Program-made: the position numbers and the translations under genes
DNA from: Chitinophagales bacterium
GTDB lineage: Bacteria; Bacteroidota; Bacteroidia; Chitinophagales; UBA2359
Assembly: GCA_020629595.1 (NCBI GenBank)
Contig: JAHDDA010000082.1
Coordinates: forward strand, 3,670 to 9,394
Length of the DNA stretch: 5,725 nt
Reading direction: 5' to 3'
Notes under the pieces: generated by a model
Database searches by the model: none
The model's input: only the letters and a program-made list of their open reading frames with translations
Told to the model about the DNA's origin: nothing
Shown: positions 1 through 4,529 of the stretch, in pieces
Position numbering within the stretch: the first letter of the stretch is position 1
Layout of the letters: the number at the start of each line of letters is the position of its first letter

Positions 1-18
1 TTCTCAAAATCTAAGAAA

Positions 19-489
19 ATGAAAATAAGTACACTTGAAGGATATGGACTACGAATTTTGTTGAGTATTGCTCGCAATGCTAACGAAAGTGGTTTGTCTA
101 TAAACGAAATAAGTAATGTTGAAGGCATAAGCAACCATAATGTAGCAAAAACGTTAAGAGAATTGCGTTTAACAGGTTATGTAGAAAGCGAAAGAGGACA
201 AAACGGAGGCTACTTTTTAGCCCGACCTGCAAATGAAATTTACGTAGCCAATGTTTTATCAGATTTAGGAGGACGTTTGTTTGATGAGTCAGAAGAAGTA
301 AAGCTTGAAGTTTTAGGTAAACTTTGCACCGATTCAACCGATTGTTCTTTGCGTTCATTATGGACGGTTGTACAACATTCGGTAGATAATGTATTAGCCG
401 ATGTAAGCCTGAATGATTTATTAGGCTCGGGCGATGAGTTTAAACAATTAATATCAACTAAAATAGATTTAGAAACTTTTAATAACTAA
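19..489 (+). CDS. Rrf2-family winged-helix transcriptional regulator (two-cysteine variant)
   Basis: This 156-residue protein is probably a dimeric cytoplasmic DNA-binding repressor or activator of the Rrf2 family (relatives: IscR, NsrR, RirA, CymR). The N-terminus (M1-KISTLEGYGLRILL) matches the usual Rrf2 opening, a helix-turn-helix spans about residues 27-53, and the wing carries the family hallmark G60-QNGGYFLARP-70. The C-terminal dimerisation helix follows at about 110-135. Family members that bind an iron-sulfur cluster normally have three cysteines. Aligned by eye to IscR, C103 and C109 fill the second and third positions, while the first is E97. It could therefore bind a cluster with another ligand, or sense thiols directly. 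The ATG at 19 is chosen because it fits the family N-terminus, although the frame stays open to the window edge. The bacilliredoxin gene follows on the same strand after 182 bases and is a plausible target. Family assignment is firm; ligand and targets are inference. Confidence 0.9.
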   Translation: MKISTLEGYGLRILLSIARNANESGLSINEISNVEGISNHNVAKTLRELRLTGYVESERGQNGGYFLARPANEIYVANVLSDLGGRLFDESEEVKLEVLGKLCTDSTDCSLRSLWTVVQHSVDNVLADVSLNDLLGSGDEFKQLISTKIDLETFNN

Positions 490-530
490 TACAATTTGCT
501 CTATTGTTTGTTATAAAATATTGCTTGTGA

Positions 531-586
531 GAGTTTGCAACTCGAACTTTATAAACCTCTTAAAGAAAAAAGGTTTGCGAACTTTA
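531..586 (+). repeat. Imperfect direct repeat GTTTGC...CGAACTTTA with embedded hairpins
   Basis: GTTTGC occurs at 533-538 and 573-578, exactly 40 bases apart. CGAACTTTA occurs at 543-551 and 578-586. The second copy reads as an uninterrupted GTTTGCGAACTTTA; the first has five extra bases (AACTC) that complete the perfect inverted repeat GAGTT-TGC-AACTC (531-543). Between the copies, AAACCT (553-558) can pair with AGGTTT (571-576). The arrangement could be a pair of operator sites, a weak terminator for the upstream regulator gene, or a relic of a short intergenic repeat family. The repeats are directly visible; the function is not. Confidence 0.5.
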
Positions 587-641
587 AAAAGTAAATTGTA
601 TAAAATAAAATTTAGATTGAGTTATGAAGCAAAACAATTCG

Positions 642-660
642 TAATTCATTAATAATTCAT
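642..660 (+). repeat. Two direct copies of TAATTCAT upstream of the bacilliredoxin start
   Basis: TAATTCAT occurs at 642-649 and 653-660, separated by TAA, and ends 11 bases before the ATG at 672. A further related AATTCGTAATT precedes it from about 637. The distal TTATGAA (622-628) is the reverse complement of TTCATAA (656-662), so the transcript leader could fold back on itself. In such AT-rich DNA part of this may be chance. It lies where the ribosome would load. Confidence 0.35.
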
Positions 661-671
661 AATTATAAAAT

Positions 672-1085
672 ATGTATCCAGCAGAATTAACAGCCCCAAT
701 GGCGGCAGATTTAACCGATTTTGGTTTTGAAGGATTAACAAGTCCAGAACAAGTGGAAGAAGTACTTTCGGCAAAAGAAGGAACAGTATTGATTGTTGTA
801 AATTCGGTTTGTGGTTGTGCGGCAGCCAATGCACGCCCAGCAGCAAAATTGGCAATTCAAAATGAAAAATCACCAGACAAAACAGTAACCGTTTTTGCAG
901 GTGTTGACAAAGAAGCCGTAAATAAAGCTCGAGAGTTTTTTGCACCTTATCCTCCATCTTCGCCTTGTATGGCATTGTTTAAAGATGGACGTTTGGTTCA
1001 CTTTGTAGAACGTTTACATATCGAAGGTCGTCCAGCACAAATGATTGCCGATAACTTAATAGGTGCTTTCAATCAGTTTTGTTAG
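672..1085 (+). CDS. Bacilliredoxin of the BrxA/BrxB (YphP/YqiW) family
   Basis: This 137-residue thioredoxin-fold protein matches the bacilliredoxin family over its whole length. In characterised bacteria these proteins remove bacillithiol from S-bacillithiolated proteins after oxidative stress. The diagnostic block NSVCGCAAANARPA (44-57) contains the CGC active-site motif at C47-G48-C49, followed by the family blocks TVTVFAGVDKEA (71-82) and APYPPSSPCMALF (91-103). The attacking cysteine should be C47 by family analogy. A further cysteine, C99, sits in the SSP loop, and the protein ends in C137. There is no signal peptide, so it is cytoplasmic. The start at 672 gives MYPAELTAPMAADLT, the expected N-terminal helix. 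No Shine-Dalgarno sequence is visible, as usual in Bacteroidota. It is terminated by the hairpin at 1111-1141. Assignment is firm; whether this organism makes bacillithiol is not shown here. I cannot separate BrxA from BrxB, so no symbol is given. Confidence 0.93.
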   Translation: MYPAELTAPMAADLTDFGFEGLTSPEQVEEVLSAKEGTVLIVVNSVCGCAAANARPAAKLAIQNEKSPDKTVTVFAGVDKEAVNKAREFFAPYPPSSPCMALFKDGRLVHFVERLHIEGRPAQMIADNLIGAFNQFC

Positions 1086-1110
1086 AAGCATTTAAAATCA
1101 TAATGTTTGT

Positions 1111-1141
1111 AAAACCGTAGTATTTAATGCTACGGTTTTTT
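1111..1141 (+). terminator. Intrinsic terminator downstream of the bacilliredoxin gene
   Basis: AAAACCGTAG (1111-1120) pairs perfectly with CTACGGTTTT (1130-1139). The stem is extended by a T-G wobble and an A-T pair to a five-base TTTAA loop, and a run of six T (1136-1141) follows the GC part of the stem. It lies 25 bases past the bacilliredoxin stop. It also lies immediately past the stop of the converging Tag gene (stop codon 1141-1143). On the minus strand the stem is followed only by TTTTAC, so termination in that direction may be weaker but is likely shared. Confidence 0.9.
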
Positions 1142-1698
1142 CATTTCTCAATTTCAACCCAATAAGGCTTTTGTGCTAAAACTTTATCATAAATTGAGCA
1201 ATTGGGATGATGAGCTCCAGCAAAAAAGCCAGTTCCCATTAAAAATTCTTTGGTAATTTCTCCACCAGTAAACTTAAATTTTTTCTTAAACAATTTTACC
1301 CAATCTTCAATTTGTTTTGGTGAATTAATCTTTAGCCAATTCATAAAAGATGTGTGTTCTTTCTGTATGGATAAAATGCTATTAGCGTTGTAAATGGCAG
1401 CATTTACTTTTAGTTTATTTCTAATAATTCTTGCATCAGAAAGTAAGCGTTCTCTATCTTTTTCGGTATAATTTGCCACTATTTCAATATCAAAATTATT
1501 GTAAGCTAAAAGTAAACCTTGTTTCTTTTTTAAAATTGTTGACCACGATAAGCCCGCTTGATTTACTTCTAACATTAAACGCTGAAAAAGCTCATTATCA
1601 TCTTTTGCTGGAAAACCGTAAATAGTGTTGTGATAACTTAAATGTGGCTCTCCTAATTCAACAGCACTGTGGCAATATGTTTTTTCAAACTCAGTCAT
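1141..1698 (-). CDS. tag: DNA-3-methyladenine glycosylase I (Tag)
   Basis: This cytoplasmic base-excision-repair enzyme removes 3-methyladenine from alkylated DNA. The 185-residue protein is the usual family length. Near the N-terminus C9 and H23 (in SYHNTIYG) occupy the first two positions of the zinc site known from E. coli Tag (Cys4, His17). The C-terminal pair is H163-x3-C167 in GAHHPNCSIY, matching E. coli His175/Cys179. The core block LEVNQAGLSWSTILKKK (43-59) carries the conserved Glu (E44) and Trp (W52) of the base pocket, and DARIIRNKLKVNAAI follows. The Trp of the usual CxW opening is absent; this YCxxx...YHxxxYGFP form is one I associate with Bacteroidota. It is the last gene of the minus-strand run, starting 12 bases after the stop of its upstream neighbour, so it is probably co-transcribed. 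Confidence is high. Confidence 0.93.
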   Translation of the reverse strand: MTEFEKTYCHSAVELGEPHLSYHNTIYGFPAKDDNELFQRLMLEVNQAGLSWSTILKKKQGLLLAYNNFDIEIVANYTEKDRERLLSDARIIRNKLKVNAAIYNANSILSIQKEHTSFMNWLKINSPKQIEDWVKLFKKKFKFTGGEITKEFLMGTGFFAGAHHPNCSIYDKVLAQKPYWVEIEK

Positions 1699-1710
1699 TT
1701 TTGTTGAAAA

Positions 1711-2514
1711 TTAGACTTTAAAAATATTCTTAAAATCATTTATATAGCTTTTGAAGTTTCGTTTTTTCTGATGTATTACTTGACCTATTATAATTACATC
1801 ATCTAACAGTTTTGCATTTTCAATAAGTTTAACATTAATTTCTTTTCCAATAAGAGCATCAATTTGAATCTTATATGTATTGTATCCCCAGTATTCAATG
1901 ACTAGGAATTTAGATTGATTATCGTATTCAATTTTAAAGTTTCCATCAAAATCAGTTTTTGTTTTAATTTTAGAATTGCTTAAATATACATTTACAAATG
2001 GTAATTCGTCTCCAAAATTAAAATCAATTACTTTACCTTTAATATAATTTGATTCTTCTGCGTTTAGATTATCAATAATTTCAAATGAATGATATTTTGG
2101 TCTTTCACTTTCATTAGATTCTGTATTTTTATTAAATTTTTCACTTCCAAACCTATAATATCTGTCAGTTGGAGAATAGTCTTGTTGTAAATATTCTTTA
2201 AATGAATGACAAGAAGATAAAGTCAAAAAAGAGGTAAATAAAATTGCAAGAAAGTGTTTTCGATTATTCTGTTGAGGTAACAAATGTGCATTTACATCTG
2301 CTAATTGCTTTGAATTAAAACTACCACACAAAAACTCACCTTCTTTTTTCTTTTCAAAATAATCAATAATTTCTTGGGTAGTAAAATTAGAGAAATCAAC
2401 GACTAATTTTTCACAATTAGCACAATGGTTTCCATCTTGTACTTTTGTAAACTCAAAATTGTGTTTTGTACATTTATTAGGAATGTCTATAGATTTGATA
2501 TTGCTTTTTTTCAT
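1711..2514 (-). CDS. Membrane protein: N-terminal four-cysteine module, one membrane segment, carboxypeptidase-regulatory-like domain
   Basis: This 267-residue protein has no established function. Residues 10-72 form a compact module with C15, C31-x2-C34 and C63 in C63-G-S-F, plus the pattern KLVVDFSNFTTQEIIDYF. I recognise this as a recurrent N-terminal domain of uncharacterised Bacteroidota proteins, and the four cysteines suggest a bound metal such as zinc (inference). A hydrophobic stretch (about 87-101) preceded by R85-K86 would place the module in the cytoplasm and the rest in the periplasm. LSSC at 99-102 resembles a lipobox but is too far inside to be one. A polar linker runs to about 155. 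Residues 157-232 match the carboxypeptidase-regulatory-like beta-sandwich found in TonB-linked and other Bacteroidota envelope proteins (G-K-V-I-D ... LPFVNVYL ... TKTDFDGNFKI). It lies 49 bases after the lipoprotein gene and 12 before tag. Confidence 0.7.
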   Translation of the reverse strand: MKKSNIKSIDIPNKCTKHNFEFTKVQDGNHCANCEKLVVDFSNFTTQEIIDYFEKKKEGEFLCGSFNSKQLADVNAHLLPQQNNRKHFLAILFTSFLTLSSCHSFKEYLQQDYSPTDRYYRFGSEKFNKNTESNESERPKYHSFEIIDNLNAEESNYIKGKVIDFNFGDELPFVNVYLSNSKIKTKTDFDGNFKIEYDNQSKFLVIEYWGYNTYKIQIDALIGKEINVKLIENAKLLDDVIIIGQVIHQKKRNFKSYINDFKNIFKV

Positions 2515-2550
2515 TTGAATAGATTTTAATATTATTACATCGGAAAACTA

Positions 2551-2558
2551 CAACGTTG
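2551..2558. repeat. CAACGTTG palindrome in the gap between the lipoprotein and four-cysteine-protein genes
   Basis: A perfect 8-base palindrome lies in the 49-base gap and stands out in otherwise AT-dominated DNA. On the minus strand it reads GCCAACGTTGTAG and starts within a few bases of the lipoprotein stop codon (2564-2566). It could be a protein-binding site, part of a processing or termination structure, or a boundary left by recombination. There is no T-run and the arms are only four bases, so it is not an intrinsic terminator. Confidence 0.3.
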
Positions 2559-2563
2559 GCAAA

Positions 2564-3043
2564 TTACTTTTTCTTTCGTTTCAACTTCTTTAAAGGTATT
2601 TCTTTTTTTATATCTAATGGAATATTCACATCAAAACCAGCTAAATCGACAGTAATTGTACCTTTAAAATGAGTTAACATCTTTTTATTGACCAATAAAT
2701 TTAAAGCGGAATTAAAAATATCTTTATTTAAAACTTCTCTTGGATTAAACTCAAATTCAAATGGAACATTAAAAGATTCATTTGCAGGAATATGTGTTTT
2801 TGCCAGTTGCTTCACATTTGCGTGGTATTTATCCATTAACTCAATATGTAAATCTGAGTTTGTAATTGTTGCTCCTATGGCATTAGGATTATGAATAGTT
2901 GCTTCAGCAGAAAGAATTGCTTTTTTTGTACTCAACTTCAACACTTCAATATTATGAATATCTACAAACTGTGGAGGTTTTGGTTTATTACAAGCAACTA
3001 AAAGTATTAAAAAGAAATAAGCAAAAAGTAATTTAAATTTCAT
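2564..3043 (-). CDS. LEA14-like (LEA type 2 domain) lipoprotein
   Basis: This 159-residue protein starts with a short basic tip, a hydrophobic core and the lipobox L-V-A-C18, so it should be lipidated and anchored in the envelope. After the cysteine comes NKPKPP, without the acidic residues that mark surface-exported lipoproteins in several Bacteroidota, so a periplasm-facing location is more likely (inference). Residues 26-150 resemble the LEA type 2/WHy fold. They show the hallmark NPN (52-54) in EATIHNPNAIGATITNSDLHIEL, then a strand pair and HIPANESFNVPFEFEF, the typical 'polar turn then buffer strand' of this domain. The C-terminus is strongly basic (KKLKRKKK). Bacterial LEA2 proteins have no settled role; a structural or chaperone-like role in the envelope is a guess. 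It sits 33 bases downstream of the secreted-protein gene. Lipoprotein call is firm; domain call is good. Confidence 0.82.
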   Translation of the reverse strand: MKFKLLFAYFFLILLVACNKPKPPQFVDIHNIEVLKLSTKKAILSAEATIHNPNAIGATITNSDLHIELMDKYHANVKQLAKTHIPANESFNVPFEFEFNPREVLNKDIFNSALNLLVNKKMLTHFKGTITVDLAGFDVNIPLDIKKEIPLKKLKRKKK

Positions 3044-3076
3044 ATAAAGGTTTGAAAAGAACGATAGTAAAACAGT

Positions 3077-3670
3077 TTAAAACTTTTTAAATTTTTTCAT
3101 AACTTTTTGTGGAATAAGCTCCTTTAACAATTCTTGCATTTTCTGATTATCTTCTAAAAAAGTCCATTTGTCAACAAAGTTTTCATCCCTTACCGCATAT
3201 AAGTTACTTATTGAATTAATGATAAAAGTGCTTGTTTCTTTATCAAATTTCACATTGTTTTCACCATACATTCCTTCAAACATTGAAATCATTAAATCAC
3301 TTAATTCACCATCTTCATCCTCAAAATTGTGTTGTTGCATTGTAAGCGTAAATGTATATTTCACTTTAGCATATTCAGCATTTTTATATTTTATCAATTT
3401 AGAAATTTTTACAATCTTATTGTTTGAATAAGTCATTGTTTGTGTAGTGTCAGCTAATTGCTGTTCCATTACTTGAAGCATAAAATCTTTAGGGAAAAAC
3501 TCAAACAGTTTTGGATAAATAAACTCAATAGCTTTTTCCATTTCTTGATTAGAAAGTAAAGCCAAATATTCTGTTTGGCTCTTTGTTATTTCAGATTTAT
3601 AATCTTGTGCGTAACTAACATTTATGAATACAAATAGGAATAAAATTATAGTAAATACTTTATTTTTCAT
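3077..3670 (-). CDS. Secreted protein of unknown family
   Basis: I do not recognise a named family. The chosen ATG at 3670 gives a 197-residue protein with a textbook signal peptide: MKNK, a hydrophobic core of about 14 residues, and a likely signal-peptidase I cut after V-S-Y-A21 before Q22. An in-frame TTG at 3703 would add 11 residues (two lysine-rich stretches) ahead of this signal and is less likely. The mature part is about 176 residues with no cysteine. It begins with a helical region (DYKSEITKSQTEYLALLSNQ), then alternating strands such as YAKVKYTFTLTMQQ, an acidic loop EDEDGELSD, and a basic tail KKFKKF. The overall pattern, helix first and then a curved sheet, could be a small alpha+beta binding domain (guess). 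It lies 39 bases after the SDR gene and 33 before the lipoprotein gene, so it is probably co-transcribed and acts in the periplasm or outside the cell. Confidence 0.72.
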   Translation of the reverse strand: MKNKVFTIILFLFVFINVSYAQDYKSEITKSQTEYLALLSNQEMEKAIEFIYPKLFEFFPKDFMLQVMEQQLADTTQTMTYSNNKIVKISKLIKYKNAEYAKVKYTFTLTMQQHNFEDEDGELSDLMISMFEGMYGENNVKFDKETSTFIINSISNLYAVRDENFVDKWTFLEDNQKMQELLKELIPQKVMKKFKKF

Positions 3671-3709
3671 TAAATCGTGTTTTTTAGATTTGTAAATTCT
3701 CAAACTGAA

Positions 3710-4483
3710 TTAAGCAATCAAATGCCCACCATCTGCGTTAAAAATACTTCCTGTACAATAACTAGAAGCATCTGAAGCTAGAAACAAAGCTAAGCCCGCC
3801 ATTTCTTCAGCTTGTGCCATTCTGCCTGAAGGTAAGTGTGCCTCCACTTGATCTAATAATTGTTGATTCATCCAAAGAGCTGAACTAAATTTAGTTTGGA
3901 TTAAACCAGGACAAAGTGCATTTGAACGAATTTTATTTGCTCCCCATTCTTTAGCTTGAGCTTTTGTAAGCATAACCAATGCAGCCTTGCTAACACTATA
4001 AATACTTAGTCCTAAGCTCGGTTTTTCACTTTCAACAGAAGCAATATTTATTACCGAACCTCCACCACGTTTTTTCATTATTGGGTAACATAAATTCGAT
4101 AAAAGCATACAAGCCTTTACATTTACATTCATTATTTTATCAAAAACTTCGCTTCCCATTTCAGAAAGTGAACCAAATACAGGGTTTGTTGCGGCATTAT
4201 TTACTAAAATATCAATACCTCCGTAAAGTTCAACTGTTTTTTCAACCAAATTTTGTAGTTGTGGTTCTTCACCCACGTGGCAAGCAATAGCACTTACATC
4301 ATAACCTTTTTGCCTAAGTTCTTCTGCAACTTCATCTACCGCATGTTGTTTTCTACTGCTAACTACTACTTTCGCACCATACTCAGCTAAGCCTGTTGCT
4401 ATGCTTTTACCAATGCCTTTTGAAGAGCCAGTAACTATTGCCACTTTTCCATTTAAATCAAACTTATTTTTTAAACTTTCCAT
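3710..4483 (-). CDS. Short-chain dehydrogenase/reductase (classical SDR, DHRS4-like)
   Basis: This 257-residue cytoplasmic NAD(P)-dependent oxidoreductase has the standard length and order of classical SDRs. The Rossmann glycine motif T18-G-S-S-K-G-I-G25 is followed by S42-S43-R44 at the end of the second strand; the arginine there favours NADPH in related enzymes. N95-N-A-A98 stabilises the sheet. The catalytic tetrad is N121, S149, Y162 and K166 (Y-S-V-S-K). The block NNAATNPVFG resembles DHRS4-type carbonyl reductases and bacterial SDRs linked to acyl-CoA metabolism. It ends with the conserved SSYCTGSIFNADGG. The gene diverges across 46 bases from an ACAD10/11-type acyl-CoA dehydrogenase, so a likely substrate is a 3-hydroxyacyl- or 3-ketoacyl-CoA (inference). 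It is the first gene of the minus-strand run. The substrate cannot be read from sequence alone. Confidence 0.92.
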   Translation of the reverse strand: MESLKNKFDLNGKVAIVTGSSKGIGKSIATGLAEYGAKVVVSSRKQHAVDEVAEELRQKGYDVSAIACHVGEEPQLQNLVEKTVELYGGIDILVNNAATNPVFGSLSEMGSEVFDKIMNVNVKACMLLSNLCYPIMKKRGGGSVINIASVESEKPSLGLSIYSVSKAALVMLTKAQAKEWGANKIRSNALCPGLIQTKFSSALWMNQQLLDQVEAHLPSGRMAQAEEMAGLALFLASDASSYCTGSIFNADGGHLIA

Positions 4484-4529
4484 TTCAATAAATAATTATT
4501 TCTAACTTTAAAGCTACAACTTATTTATT
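4484..4529. promoter_or_regulatory. Divergent promoter region between the SDR and acyl-CoA dehydrogenase genes
   Basis: Only 46 bases separate the two start codons, so the promoters must overlap or extend into the coding parts. The gap contains a 14-base near-palindrome TAACTTTAAAGCTA (4503-4516) with a perfect CTTTAAAG core and one mismatched pair. Its two halves read TAACTTTA (plus) and TAGCTTTA (minus), each one base off the Bacteroidota -7 element TAnnTTTG, facing each other. A second perfect but low-complexity palindrome AAATAATTATTT lies at 4490-4501. There is no Shine-Dalgarno sequence before either gene. The location makes shared control of both genes likely; the exact promoter positions are not established. 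Confidence 0.45.

Larger units (their letters stand above)
490..671 (+). other. Repeat-rich intergenic spacer between the Rrf2 regulator and the bacilliredoxin
   Basis: This 182-base gap has no convincing gene. Its first half holds a perfect hairpin (531-543), two diverged copies of a GTTTGC/CGAACTTTA element (533-551 and 573-586), and a 6-bp inverted repeat AAACCT (553-558)/AGGTTT (571-576). Its last 30 bases contain two copies of TAATTCAT just before the bacilliredoxin start. Near matches to the Bacteroidota -7 element TAnnTTTG occur at 490-510 (TACAATTTG, TATTGTTTG), but the spacing between TA and TTTG is three bases instead of two, so I do not call a promoter. The spacer should hold the promoter of the bacilliredoxin gene and possibly a regulator binding site. 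Confidence 0.5.

Noticed and set aside
490..510. Bacteroidota -7 promoter boxes TACAATTTG and TATTGTTTG
   Set aside because: Both have three bases between TA and TTTG instead of two and no well-placed -33 element, so I could not support a promoter call.
553..590. AAACCT/AGGTTT as an intrinsic terminator for the Rrf2 gene
   Set aside because: The stem is six weak pairs with a 12-base loop and is followed by GCGAACTTT instead of a T-run; kept only as part of the repeat region.
624..644. Six-codon open frame ATG...TAA in the bacilliredoxin leader
   Set aside because: Too short to separate from chance, with no ribosome-binding signal and no link to an amino-acid pathway that would suggest a leader peptide.
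584..975. Two overlapping minus-strand open frames opposite the bacilliredoxin gene
   Set aside because: Both are antisense to a firmly assigned gene, Leu-rich or low in structure, with no recognisable start context or domain.
2206..2214. LSSC as a lipobox in the four-cysteine membrane protein
   Set aside because: It sits near residue 100 after a folded N-terminal module, not at an N-terminal signal peptide, so lipidation there is unlikely.
3671..3703. Extension of the secreted-protein gene to the TTG codon at 3703
   Set aside because: It would put a charged 11-residue stretch ahead of an ideal signal peptide; the ATG at 3670 gives a normal export signal.
4490..4501. AAATAATTATTT perfect palindrome as an operator
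   Set aside because: It is made only of A and T in very AT-rich DNA, so chance explains it; the nearby CTTTAAAG element is the better candidate.
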